From positions 124,001-188,000 of the forward strand of contig CANSYW010000001.1 of NCBI GenBank assembly GCA_947651395.1: a stretch of DNA of 64,000 nt, written 5' to 3'. The stretch's first letter is position 1. Every line of letters begins with the position of its first letter. Under the pieces are notes generated by a model that saw only the letters and a list, made by a program, of their open reading frames with translations, was not told the DNA's origin and made no database searches. Origin of the DNA: an uncultured Pseudoflavonifractor sp. (GTDB lineage Bacteria; Bacillota; Clostridia; Oscillospirales; Oscillospiraceae). This document shows positions 44,444-53,088 of this stretch, one piece after another. A program made the translations under genes and the position numbers.

Positions 44444-46363
44444 ATGAAATCAAATCTTCTCTCCCGCCTTACCGCCGCGGGGCTCTCCCTGGCCCTTCTG
44501 ATCCTTCCCACCCAGGCCCTTACCGCCGAGCAGGCGGCTCTGCTGCTCCAGACCTACTACATCGACCAGGTTCCCCAGGTCGTTCTGGAGCAGTCCACCA
44601 TCGAGGATATGCTGGAGGTCTTGGGCGACCCCTATACAGAGTACTTTTCCCCGGAGGACTACGCGGCCTTTACCGCCTCCATGCAGGACGCCCCGCTGGT
44701 CGGGGTGGGCATCACCTATTTCCACACGGAGACGGGGCTCCTCCTCAACGGGGTCATAGAGGACTCTCCCGCCCAACAGGCTGGCCTCCAGGCCGGCGAT
44801 CTGATCGTGGCGGTGGATGGTCACGACGTCCTGCGGGAGCCGGATCCCGACGTGGTCTCCGGCTGGTTCAAGGGTGAGGAGGGCTCCTCGGTGCGGGTCA
44901 CCTATCTGCGTGATCACACCCGCCGCACCGTCACCCTCACCAGGGCCGTGGTCGGGATCCTACCCGCCACCACCAGCTACCTGCTGGAAGGGCATATCGG
45001 CTATATCGACTGCAACACCTTCGGCGAAGAGACCTACGGCCACTTTCAGGAGGCCATTGCCCAGTACGGTGAAGCGGCCGACGTCTGGATCGTGGATCTG
45101 TGCGACAATCCGGGCGGCGCCACCGACGCCGCGGTAGACGCCGCAGGCCTCTTCACCGGCGAAGGCGCGCTCCTCTATTTCCGTGACGGGAGCGGCAGCT
45201 ATGAGTACTATCCCTGTCAGTTCCCTCCCGCCACCAACGCCCCCGTCATTGTGCTGGTCGATGGCTTCACCGCCAGCGCCTCCGAGATCTTTGCCGCCGC
45301 CGTTCAATCCTATGGCCGCGGACTTATTGTGGGTGGGCGTACCTACGGCAAGGGTGTGGCGCAGAGCGTGCTCTCCCGGAACTCCTTCCCCGAATTCTTT
45401 TCTGACGGCGACGCCCTCAAGATCACCTCTCACCGCTTTTTCTCCCCAGCCGGCAACACCACCGACCAGATCGGGGTGATCCCCGATCTGCTCCTGACCG
45501 ACCCCCTCCTGTCCGCCGACGTGGCCTTTCTGCTGGCGTACAGCGTCCCCAAGGAGGGACACACCGCCTTGCAGCTGGATCTGGGCGGAGCGTTGTGGCA
45601 GCTGGATCTGGAGGAGGCCGCCCAGGAAGCTCCGGAGGCCCTTCAGGCGCTTCTGGAGGCCCTTCCCATCTCCACAGGTATGTGGCTGAGCGACGACGGA
45701 GAAAACTGGGCCCACACCACCGCCGTTCAGGCCGGCGCCCGGGTGGGGATGGAGATCCCCGCCCCGCTCTTTGACGATCACGATCAGTCCCAATATGCCG
45801 AGGCTCTCAGTCTTTTAAAAACTTACGACCTGATCCAGGGCGACGGCAAGGGCAGCTATCATCCCAAGGACTCCCTGACCCGGGCCGAGCTCTGTCAGCT
45901 TCTGGCCTCCGCGCTCAACTGTGTTCTGCCGGAAAACGCCAGTCCCTACACCGATGTGGCGCAAGACGCCTGGTATGCTCCCGCCATTACCGCCGTCAGC
46001 AATATGGGGCTGGTAAAGGGAACGGGACACGACCTGTTTATGCCGGAAGACCCCGTGGATCACCAGCAGTTTATCACCGTTATGGGGCGCCTGGCCCAGC
46101 GGCTCAACATGTTCTTTTATGACAGCGCCGCCGATATGCCCGAAGACGCGCTTCTCTCGGACGCCCTCGCCGGATATGACGCCTGGGCCCGCCCCTCTGT
46201 ATGGCTGCTCAGCCAGAGCCAAACAGGTTATTTTGACAACACACTGAACCTGCTGTGGGAAAAGCCGGAAAATATTGACCCCACCGCCCCCGCCACCCGG
46301 GATGAGGCGGCCTTCCTCCTCTACCGTCTTCTCAGTCACACCGAGATCCTGGCCCCCGCGTGA
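44444..46363 (+). CDS. S41 family peptidase with PDZ and C-terminal SLH-like repeats
   Basis: 639 residues: signal peptide (RLTAAGLSLALLILPTQALT), PDZ domain (about 80-170, VGVGITYFHTETG ... AGLQAGDLIVAVDGHDV) and an S41/C-terminal-processing-protease core with nucleophile Ser in VDGFTASASEIFAAAV and general-base Lys in GGRTYGKGVAQ. About 470-639 are two or more SLH-like repeats (KTYDLIQGDGKGSYHPKDSL, YTDVAQDAWYAPAITAVSNM). It is longer than plain CtpA (400-480) because of the SLH part, which would anchor the protease to the wall. RBS GGAGGC precedes the ATG. Confidence 0.9.
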   Translation: MKSNLLSRLTAAGLSLALLILPTQALTAEQAALLLQTYYIDQVPQVVLEQSTIEDMLEVLGDPYTEYFSPEDYAAFTASMQDAPLVGVGITYFHTETGLLLNGVIEDSPAQQAGLQAGDLIVAVDGHDVLREPDPDVVSGWFKGEEGSSVRVTYLRDHTRRTVTLTRAVVGILPATTSYLLEGHIGYIDCNTFGEETYGHFQEAIAQYGEAADVWIVDLCDNPGGATDAAVDAAGLFTGEGALLYFRDGSGSYEYYPCQFPPATNAPVIVLVDGFTASASEIFAAAVQSYGRGLIVGGRTYGKGVAQSVLSRNSFPEFFSDGDALKITSHRFFSPAGNTTDQIGVIPDLLLTDPLLSADVAFLLAYSVPKEGHTALQLDLGGALWQLDLEEAAQEAPEALQALLEALPISTGMWLSDDGENWAHTTAVQAGARVGMEIPAPLFDDHDQSQYAEALSLLKTYDLIQGDGKGSYHPKDSLTRAELCQLLASALNCVLPENASPYTDVAQDAWYAPAITAVSNMGLVKGTGHDLFMPEDPVDHQQFITVMGRLAQRLNMFFYDSAADMPEDALLSDALAGYDAWARPSVWLLSQSQTGYFDNTLNLLWEKPENIDPTAPATRDEAAFLLYRLLSHTEILAPA

Positions 46364-46370
46364 ACCAACA

Positions 46371-46400
46371 AAAAAAGAGCCCCCAGGGGGGCTCTTTTTT
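46371..46400. terminator. Bidirectional terminator between the S41 gene and corA
   Basis: AAAAAAGAGCCCC and GGGGCTCTTTTTT arms meet around CAGG; 13 or more base pairs with poly-A/poly-T on both sides. Confidence 0.93.
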
Positions 46401-46404
46401 CATT

Positions 46405-47334
46405 TCAGAACAGATCCTTGAGCTTCAAAATGATCCCAGCCACGACGACCACCGCCGCCGCAATGGCCAAGGGGAACCACCAGAAGTGATCCATAGGCAA
46501 TCCCGCCACATTCATTCCGTAAAATCCGAAGATAATATTGGGAATGGTCAGCAGGATCGTGATGGAGGTCAACACCTTCATGATGACGTTCAGATTGTTG
46601 GAGATCACACTGGCAAAGGCGTCCATCATGCCGGAGATGATGGAGGAGTATATCCCCGTCATCTCAATGGCCTGTCGCACCTCGATCAGCACGTCATCCA
46701 GCAGATCCTGATCCTCCTCGTAGAGCTTTACCAGCTTGCCGCGGAAGATCTTGTTGAGGGTCACCTCATTCGCCTTCAGCGAGGTGTTGAAATAGACCAG
46801 GGACTTCTCCAGATCCAGCAGCTGGATCAGTTCCTTGTTGCGCTGAGACCTGTAGAGCTGCCGCTCCATGTGATTATAGAGCTTGTCGATCTTCCGCAGA
46901 TAAAACAGATAGCGCTTGGAGACCTGGAGCAGGATATAGAGCAAAAAGCTGGTCTTCTTCTGCGTGTCCGCCGCCCTGATCTGCCCGTTTTCAAAGTCCC
47001 GGAGAATGGAGGTCTCTCGGGTACAGACGGTAACAATGTACTTCTCGGTCATCAAAATACCCAGCGGTATGGTGCAGTAGAGCACCGGATCCCCCTCTTC
47101 GGTGGAGGGCAGGTCCACCACCACCAGGGTCTGTCCCTCTTCGGTGTCGATCCGGGAGGGCTCCTCTTCGTCCATGGCCGCCTGGAGAAAGCTCATCTCC
47201 ACGTTCAGCGCCTTGGCCACCAGGGCAAGTTCAGCCTCTGTGGGGCTGGTCAGATTGACCCAGCAGCCCTCCTGGACCTCCTCCAGCGCCGTCATCTTTC
47301 CGTCGATGGTCTTGCGAATGGACAGCACGGTCAT
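46405..47334 (-). CDS. corA: CorA family magnesium/divalent cation transporter
   Basis: 309 residues: a large cytoplasmic alpha/beta domain, a long helix and two C-terminal membrane segments separated by the selectivity motif GMN in FGFYGMNVAGLPMD (near residue 273). CorA channels form pentamers gated by cytosolic Mg2+. Length fits. It has a good promoter of its own and sits back to back with ppx-ppk1, whose polyphosphate product binds Mg2+; that link is only suggestive. Confidence 0.95.
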   Translation of the reverse strand: MTVLSIRKTIDGKMTALEEVQEGCWVNLTSPTEAELALVAKALNVEMSFLQAAMDEEEPSRIDTEEGQTLVVVDLPSTEEGDPVLYCTIPLGILMTEKYIVTVCTRETSILRDFENGQIRAADTQKKTSFLLYILLQVSKRYLFYLRKIDKLYNHMERQLYRSQRNKELIQLLDLEKSLVYFNTSLKANEVTLNKIFRGKLVKLYEEDQDLLDDVLIEVRQAIEMTGIYSSIISGMMDAFASVISNNLNVIMKVLTSITILLTIPNIIFGFYGMNVAGLPMDHFWWFPLAIAAAVVVVAGIILKLKDLF

Positions 47335-47360
47335 CCCCTCCCTTTCTTTTGCGCGTTTTC

Positions 47361-47389
47361 ATTATAGGCCACCCCCGCGCCGATTGCAA
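47361..47389 (-). promoter_or_regulatory. corA promoter
   Basis: On the minus strand: -35 TTGCAA (47384-47389), 17-base spacer, -10 TATAAT (47361-47366), 27 bases before the start. Confidence 0.75.
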
Positions 47390-47420
47390 GGCCTCCCCTT
47401 TCACTTTTTGAGGCAGGCCG

Positions 47421-47449
47421 TTGTTTTTTTCCGCACGGATGCATAAAAT
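47421..47449 (+). promoter_or_regulatory. ppx-ppk1 promoter
   Basis: -35 TTGTTT (47421-47426), 17-base spacer, -10 TAAAAT (47444-47449), 36 bases before the ppx start. Confidence 0.65.
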
Positions 47450-47484
47450 ACTCCTGATCGGAACTTTGCGAAGGAGGTGGAGAC

Positions 47485-48393
47485 ATGCCCAACTGCGGCA
47501 TTGTGGACGTTGGCTCCAACACGGTGCGGCTGTCCATTTACCGGTATGAGAAGGAGAGCTTCAAGCTCCTGCTGGGTAAAAAGGAGAGTGTGGGGCTGGC
47601 GGGCTATGTGGAGCAGGGCAGCCTCTCCCCGGCAGGCGTCCAGGCGGCCTGCCGGGTGATCGCCCGGTTTCAGGCTCTGCTCGGCAATCTGGGCGTGGAG
47701 GAGCTCCATGTCTTCGCTACCGCCTCTCTGCGCAACATTGTCAACACCGACGAGGCCCTCGCCGCCATCTGGGGCGCCACCGGTGTGACCGTGGAGGTGC
47801 TCTCCGGCGCCCAGGAGGCCGCCCTGTCCTACCTGGGGGCGCTCTGGGGCGTCCCCACCCCGGAGGCCCCCGGCCTTTTGGCAGACATCGGGGGCGGCTC
47901 CACCGAGCTGGTGGTCTGTGATGGGGATCGCCTTCGCTCCTCTGTCAGCCTGCCTTTGGGCTCTCTGTCCCTGTTTGCCCGACACGTCTCCGGCGTCTTT
48001 CCCACCGCCCCGGAACGCAAGGCCATCCGCCGCCAGGTGTGGGAGGCTCTCTCCCGGGTGGAGACCGTTCCCTGCGCCCACCTCAGAGGTGTGGGGGGCA
48101 CCGTCCGTGCCGCAGGCAAGCTTCTGGAGCTGAAACCGGAGCAGTCCCTTCCCGCGGAAGGGTTCCGGGATCTTTACCGCCAACTCAAGACGGGGGACAA
48201 TGACGCCCTCCACCGTATCCTCCGGCTATCCCCGGATCGGATCCACACCATCCTGCCCGGCCTCATCATTCTGAAAGAGATCCTGAAGGCCTTCTCCGTG
48301 GAGACTGTGGACGTCAGCTCACAGGGTGTACGGGAGGGCTATCTCCTGTCCCGGGTATTGGGGAAGGAGGCCTCCCATGCCCAAGGGTTCTGA
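47485..48393 (+). CDS. ppx: Ppx/GppA family exopolyphosphatase
   Basis: 302 residues of the actin-like ASKHA fold: IVDVGSNTVRLSIYRYE at the N-terminus, VFATASLRNIVN, the catalytic Glu in VLSGAQEAALSYLG and DIGGGSTELVVCDG. These enzymes cut polyphosphate or pppGpp. At about 300 residues it is the short form without the extra C-terminal domains of the E. coli Ppx. It has an AAGGAGGTGG RBS and overlaps ppk1 by 17 bases, so synthesis and breakdown of polyphosphate are co-expressed. Confidence 0.92.
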   Translation: MPNCGIVDVGSNTVRLSIYRYEKESFKLLLGKKESVGLAGYVEQGSLSPAGVQAACRVIARFQALLGNLGVEELHVFATASLRNIVNTDEALAAIWGATGVTVEVLSGAQEAALSYLGALWGVPTPEAPGLLADIGGGSTELVVCDGDRLRSSVSLPLGSLSLFARHVSGVFPTAPERKAIRRQVWEALSRVETVPCAHLRGVGGTVRAAGKLLELKPEQSLPAEGFRDLYRQLKTGDNDALHRILRLSPDRIHTILPGLIILKEILKAFSVETVDVSSQGVREGYLLSRVLGKEASHAQGF

Positions 48394-50512
48394 GGTGGAC
48401 ACCCGCTACACCCAGGAGCGGGAGCTGTCCTGGCTGCGCTTTGATCAGCGGGTGATGGAGGAGGCCTGGGACGAGTCCGTTCCCCTCTTTGAGCGGCTGA
48501 AATTTGCCGCCATTTTCACCAGCAATCTGGAGGAGTTCTTTATGGTACGGGTGGGGAGCATCGGAGACATGGCCCTCATTCGCCCCAACCACGTGGACAG
48601 CAAAAGCGGCCTCACCCCCGCCCGGCAGCTGGCCCTGATCCTCCAGGCTGTCCGTCCCCTCTGCCGCAGCCGGGACAAGCTGGTATCCGAATTGGAAAAA
48701 CGTCTGCGCGCCTGCAATATCTGCCGGCTCTCCCCCGCTGAACTGAGCCAGAAGGAACGCCGGCAGATCCAGCGCTTTTTCAGGGATTGTGCCCTTCCCA
48801 TTCTCTCTCCCCTGGTGGTGGACAGCCACCACCCCTTTCCCCACCTCCCCAGCGGGCAGCTCACCGTGGCCCTCTCCCTGCGCCGGGAGGGCCGGGATTA
48901 TCTGGGCCTGGTACCCGTTCCCAAGGCATTGCCCCCCTTTCTGGCCCTGGAAGAGCCGGGACTCCGCTACGTGCTTACGGAACAGATCGTCCTCTCCCAG
49001 GCCTATTCCCTCTTTGAGGGCTATACCGTCACCTCCCAGGCGGTGATCGCCGTCACCCGAAACGCCGACCTGCCTCCGGAGGACGAAGAGGGGGAAACCC
49101 AGGAGGATTTTCGCGCCCATATGAAAAAACTTCTGAAAAAGCGTGCCAGACTCGCCCCTGTACGCCTGGAGCTCCAGGGCACGCTGGACACTCCCGCCCT
49201 GGAGCACCTGCAAACCCGGCTGGGCCTGGATCCCCAACGGGTCTTCCACTCCAAGGCCCCTCTCCGTATGGACTATGTCTTTTCCCTGGCCCAGCGCCTC
49301 CCCCCGGCAAGCGCCGCCGCCCTGTCCTATTCCGCCTTTGAGCCCTGCTGGCCCGGCGCCCTCTCACCCAACGAGACGGTGACCGCCCAGATCCTCCGCC
49401 GGGACGTGCTTCTCTATTACCCCTATCACTCCATGGAGCCCTTCCTCCGCCTGGTACGGGAGTCCTCCTCCGATCCCCAGGTGCTCTCCATCAAGATCAC
49501 CATCTACCGGTTGGCCTCCAAGACCAAGCTGGTGGAATACCTGGCCGCGGCGGCGGAAAACGGCAAGGATGTCACCGTTCTTCTGGAGCTTCAGGCCCGC
49601 TTTGACGAACAGAACAACATCCGTTGGGCCGAACGGCTGGAGGAGGCCGGCTGTACCCTTATCTACGGGGCGGAGGGCTACAAGGTACACTCCAAACTCT
49701 GCCTCATCACCCGCCGGGAGCGGGGCGCCATTCAATACATCACCCAGATCGGCACGGGCAATTACAACGAAAAGACCGCCCGTCAGTATACCGACCTGTG
49801 CCTGATGACCGCCCATCCCGACCTCGGGGCCGACGCCGCCGCCTTCTTTCAGGATCTGGCCACAGGAAATCTGACCGGAGAGTACCGGCATCTTCTCGCC
49901 GCGCCTCACACCCTACGCCCCGGACTGTTGGAGCTGATAGACCGGGAGATCGGCAAGGGGGCGGAGGGCTTTCTCTTCTGTAAGGTAAACGCCGTCACCG
50001 ACCGGGTGCTCATCGATAAGCTCTCCCAGGCCAGTCAGGCCGGGGTAAAGATCTTGCTCAATGTCCGCGGTGTGTGCTGTCTGCGGCCCGGCGTAGAGGG
50101 TCTCACCGACAACATCCGCATCTTCTCTATTGTAGGCCGTTTTTTGGAGCACGCCCGCATCTTCGTCTTTGGCAAGGGAGAGGACGCCAAAATGTATCTC
50201 TCCTCGGCGGACTTCATGACCCGGAACACCCAGCGCCGGGTGGAGCTTGCCTGCCCACTGCTGGACGAAGCCGTCCGCCGCCAGCTGGCCCATTATATCG
50301 AGCTGCTCTGCGCCGACAATGTAAAGGCCCGGGAGCTGGACGAGGCCGGCCAGTGGCAGAGCGTTTCCCGTCCCTCCGGTCAGACGCCGAGGGACGCCCA
50401 GAATATCCTCCTGGCCGAGGCCGCCGAATCCCCCGCTTTGGCGGGGAAGGAGGCGGAGCCCTCTCCTCCGGCTTTTCTTCCCTGGCTGAGACAAAAATTG
50501 GGGTGGGACTGA
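48377..50512 (+). CDS. ppk1: Polyphosphate kinase 1
   Basis: 711 residues with the four PPK1 domains: N domain (RYTQERELSWLRFDQRV), head domain, and two phospholipase D-like C domains. The autophosphorylated His lies in KVHSKLCLITRRE (near residue 440), after DVTVLLELQARFDEQNN and YHSMEPFLRLV. It reversibly makes polyphosphate from ATP. The ATG at 48377 lies inside the ppx end and gives the expected N-terminus. A C-terminal tail of about 30 residues (GKEAEPSPPAFLPWL) is not conserved. Confidence 0.96.
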   Translation: MPKGSEVDTRYTQERELSWLRFDQRVMEEAWDESVPLFERLKFAAIFTSNLEEFFMVRVGSIGDMALIRPNHVDSKSGLTPARQLALILQAVRPLCRSRDKLVSELEKRLRACNICRLSPAELSQKERRQIQRFFRDCALPILSPLVVDSHHPFPHLPSGQLTVALSLRREGRDYLGLVPVPKALPPFLALEEPGLRYVLTEQIVLSQAYSLFEGYTVTSQAVIAVTRNADLPPEDEEGETQEDFRAHMKKLLKKRARLAPVRLELQGTLDTPALEHLQTRLGLDPQRVFHSKAPLRMDYVFSLAQRLPPASAAALSYSAFEPCWPGALSPNETVTAQILRRDVLLYYPYHSMEPFLRLVRESSSDPQVLSIKITIYRLASKTKLVEYLAAAAENGKDVTVLLELQARFDEQNNIRWAERLEEAGCTLIYGAEGYKVHSKLCLITRRERGAIQYITQIGTGNYNEKTARQYTDLCLMTAHPDLGADAAAFFQDLATGNLTGEYRHLLAAPHTLRPGLLELIDREIGKGAEGFLFCKVNAVTDRVLIDKLSQASQAGVKILLNVRGVCCLRPGVEGLTDNIRIFSIVGRFLEHARIFVFGKGEDAKMYLSSADFMTRNTQRRVELACPLLDEAVRRQLAHYIELLCADNVKARELDEAGQWQSVSRPSGQTPRDAQNILLAEAAESPALAGKEAEPSPPAFLPWLRQKLGWD

Positions 50513-50530
50513 CGTCCCACCCCGTTTTTT
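50500..50530 (+). terminator. Terminator of ppx-ppk1
   Basis: GGGGTGGGAC (50500-50509), loop TGAC, GTCCCACCCC (50514-50523), then G and six T. It contains the ppk1 stop codon and touches the end of the convergent gene. Confidence 0.9.
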
Positions 50531-51416
50531 ATTCTGTTTCCGCCCCTTTTTCTCTTTTCTTTCCCCGCCGCACCCCCAGGAGCACCGAGCCCAGCCAGCC
50601 CAGCAGGAGCATGCGGCAGTAGTCCAGAGCGGCCCTGCCCAGGAAGATGGCGGAATAGATCGGGCCGCTGAAAAAGTGGTTCCGGGCCATGGTCCAGTTC
50701 AACTGCACCATCAAAAGGCTACAGCACACCATGCCCGCGATCCCAAGGAAAACAGGCTTTTTCTGATCCTGATCCGGCTCCCAGGGTCTCTTTCTCCGGG
50801 ACACAGCTGTCCACAGAACAAAGAAAAGCCCCACCAGGAACTGACACCAGGCGATAAAAAGCCGCATGTAATTCTGCTCCGCCGTCCAGTAAGGCGTCAT
50901 AAAAATAACCTGCCAGGTCAGGCCGGTGCCATAGCGCAGATAGAGATCCACAAGGATAAAAAGCGCCCAGCCGCACCACAGTCCCGTCCGCTCCCCTCCG
51001 GAGGTCAGGCAGATAACGGCGCATACATAGAAGGGCAGGCCAAAGAGCAGCCCGGCCAGAAATCCGCCCATCAGTCCCAGTATCATGGTGATGACAACTC
51101 CGATGACCAGATAGACATACCCGGCTATGCGGGAGCCACGGCCTTTCCCCTCTCCGGCGGCCTTGGTCCCGGTCGGGACTGTCTCCCTCCCGCCGTCTTC
51201 TCTACGCTCTGTCGTCAGGCTTTCTCCCTTTACAAGGCTGTCCAGAGAGGCCCCGAAGACCTCTCCCAGCTTTATCAGTTTATCCAGCTCGGGCACCGAG
51301 GCGTCCGTCTCCCACTTGGAGACCGACTGCCGGGACACACCCAGCATGTCGGCCAGCTCCTCCTGGGAGAGCCCCTGCCTCACCCGTAACCGGGCAATAT
51401 TTTCACCCAGACTCAT
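50529..51416 (-). CDS. XRE-family HTH protein with a C-terminal membrane domain
   Basis: 295 residues. Residues about 5-60 are a classic Cro/CI helix-turn-helix (NIARLRVRQGLSQEELADML, VSRQSVSKWETDASVPELDKL). A charged linker follows, then six or so membrane segments (IAGYVYLVIGVVITMILGLM and later). HTH proteins with membrane tails are common in Firmicutes, and may sense membrane or envelope state; the signal is unknown here. I chose the ATG giving MSLGENI because AAAGGAGGC precedes it. Confidence 0.85.
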   Translation of the reverse strand: MSLGENIARLRVRQGLSQEELADMLGVSRQSVSKWETDASVPELDKLIKLGEVFGASLDSLVKGESLTTERREDGGRETVPTGTKAAGEGKGRGSRIAGYVYLVIGVVITMILGLMGGFLAGLLFGLPFYVCAVICLTSGGERTGLWCGWALFILVDLYLRYGTGLTWQVIFMTPYWTAEQNYMRLFIAWCQFLVGLFFVLWTAVSRRKRPWEPDQDQKKPVFLGIAGMVCCSLLMVQLNWTMARNHFFSGPIYSAIFLGRAALDYCRMLLLGWLGSVLLGVRRGKKREKGAETE

Positions 51417-51443
51417 ATGCTCCCGCCTCCTTTCACTGTGCTC

Positions 51444-51472
51444 AGTATAGCGATTTTCACCCAAAAAGTCCA
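51444..51472 (-). promoter_or_regulatory. Promoter of the HTH membrane protein
   Basis: On the minus strand: TGGACT (51467-51472), 17-base spacer, TATACT (51444-51449). Confidence 0.55.
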
Positions 51473-51594
51473 GCAAGTTCCCTTGGAATTTCCGCAACCG
51501 CCGGTTGCGAAGTCCCATCCACTCCGCTTTTTCCCCCTTCCTGCCCCCCTTTCGCCTCCTTTTCAAGCCATGCTATTTTTGCTCCGCTTTCCCA

Positions 51595-51623
51595 TGGACT
51601 TTTCCGCTAAATCGTGGTAAAAT
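51595..51623 (+). promoter_or_regulatory. Promoter of the WecG/TagA gene
   Basis: TGGACT (51595-51600), 17-base spacer ending TGG, TAAAAT (51618-51623). The same TGGACT box as the divergent promoter. Confidence 0.55.
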
Positions 51624-51663
51624 AGGTAAAATTATATCCTCAGATGACCGGGGAGGTTTTTTC

Positions 51664-52386
51664 TTGAAGACCGATGTTTTAGGTGTAAACGTAGACAATG
51701 TCACCCTGGCGGAGGCCATAGACGCCGGAGCCGCTCTCCTTCAGGAGGAGGGCTTTCACTACATGGTCACCCCCAATCCGGAATTTATCCTCTCGGCCAG
51801 GAAAAACGAGGCCTTCCGCACCGTCCTCAACGGGGCCGACCTGTCCCTGCCCGACGGGATCGGCGTGGTCTACGCCGCCAGGATCCTGGGCCGTCCCTTG
51901 AAGGGCCGGGCCCCCGGGGTGGACTTTGCCCAGGGGCTTATGGCGCGGATGGCCAAAACCGGGGACAAGCTCTTCCTCCTGGGGGCCAAGCCCGGGGTGG
52001 CGGAGCAAGCCGCGGAGAACCTGCGACAGGCCCACCCCGGCCTCAACATCTGCGGCTGCCATGACGGCTATTTCAAAGAGGATCCCCCTGTGATCGAGGC
52101 CATCCGTGCCGCCGGGGCCGACGTGGTCTTTGTCTGCCTGGGCGCGCCCAAGCAGGAGCTCTGGATGGCGAGCAACGGCCCCAAGACCGGCGCCAGGCTG
52201 GCGGTGGGGTTGGGCGGCTGCCTGGACGTGTTCGCCGGCAATGTGCAGCGGGCCCCTGAGGCCTGGCAGAAGGCCGGGCTGGAGTGGCTCTATCGGCTCA
52301 TCAAGGAGCCCAGCCGCATCGGCCGGATGGCAAAGCTCCCCCTTATTTTAGTGGACGCCCTGGGCGCCCGGTTGGGAGGCAAGTGA
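51664..52386 (+). CDS. WecG/TagA/CpsF family glycosyltransferase
   Basis: 240 residues, GT26 family. Members add N-acetylmannosamine(uronic acid) to a lipid-linked sugar for teichoic acid or other wall polymers. Signatures: VNVDNVTLAEAI, the VTPNPEFILSARKN segment with conserved Asn, the catalytic Asp in LSLPDGIGVVYA, FLLGAKPGVAEQAA and VVFVCLGAPKQELWM. The start is TTG at 51664 with GGGGAGG eight bases upstream; no ATG fits. It leads a run of tmk, DJ-1 and fthC genes with short gaps. Confidence 0.92.
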   Translation: MKTDVLGVNVDNVTLAEAIDAGAALLQEEGFHYMVTPNPEFILSARKNEAFRTVLNGADLSLPDGIGVVYAARILGRPLKGRAPGVDFAQGLMARMAKTGDKLFLLGAKPGVAEQAAENLRQAHPGLNICGCHDGYFKEDPPVIEAIRAAGADVVFVCLGAPKQELWMASNGPKTGARLAVGLGGCLDVFAGNVQRAPEAWQKAGLEWLYRLIKEPSRIGRMAKLPLILVDALGARLGGK

Positions 52387-52389
52387 CAC

Positions 52390-53070
52390 ATGAAGGGAAA
52401 ACTCATCGTCTTCGAAGGCACCGACGGTTCGGGGAAGTCCACCCAGTTCCGGCTTCTGTGTGACAGGCTGCGCGGCCAGGGAACCGCCTTTCAGAAGCTG
52501 GTCTTCCCCCAGTATGAAGAGCCCTCCTCCGCGCTGATCCGCATGTATCTGGGCGGGGAGTTCGGCTCTCATCCCTCCGATGTGAACCCCTACGCCGCCT
52601 CCACCTTCTACGCGGTGGATCGGTACGCCGCCTGGAAAAAGGTCTGGGGGGCGGCATATGAGGCCGGGGAACTCATCCTCTCCGACCGTTACACCACCTC
52701 CAACGCCGTCCACCAGGGGGGCAAGCTCCCTCCGGAGGAGCAGGGCGCCTTTTTTGACTGGCTCTTTGACCTGGAGTACCGCAGGCTGGGTCTGCCTGAG
52801 CCTGATGCGGTGATCTATCTGGATATGCCCACCGAGCAGTCGGTGCAGCTGCTGCGCTCCAGAGAGAGCGCCACCCACTCCAAGGGTGATATCCACGAGG
52901 TGGACGAGGCCTATCTGGCCCTCTGCCGTCAAACCGCCCTTCGGGCCTCGGAGCACTACGGCTGGAACCGTGTCTCCTGTGTGGATGGGGCGGGCCGGAT
53001 CCGCACTGTGGAGGATATCCATTCTGAGATCTGGCAGCTCATTGTTCAGAAAATCTCCACTTTTTCTTAA
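52390..53070 (+). CDS. tmk: Thymidylate kinase (dTMP kinase)
   Basis: 226 residues of the thymidylate kinase family: P-loop FEGTDGSGKSTQF (residues 9-21), the DR motif in LILSDRYTTSNAVHQG, and PDAVIYLDMPTEQSV. It makes dTDP from dTMP. It is a little longer than E. coli Tmk (213) and has the ATHSKGDIHEVDEAYL lid seen in Firmicutes relatives. It starts three bases after the glycosyltransferase. A broader deoxynucleoside monophosphate kinase role is possible. Confidence 0.9.
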   Translation: MKGKLIVFEGTDGSGKSTQFRLLCDRLRGQGTAFQKLVFPQYEEPSSALIRMYLGGEFGSHPSDVNPYAASTFYAVDRYAAWKKVWGAAYEAGELILSDRYTTSNAVHQGGKLPPEEQGAFFDWLFDLEYRRLGLPEPDAVIYLDMPTEQSVQLLRSRESATHSKGDIHEVDEAYLALCRQTALRASEHYGWNRVSCVDGAGRIRTVEDIHSEIWQLIVQKISTFS

Positions 53071-53088
53071 AACAGGAGGTCACGTTTT

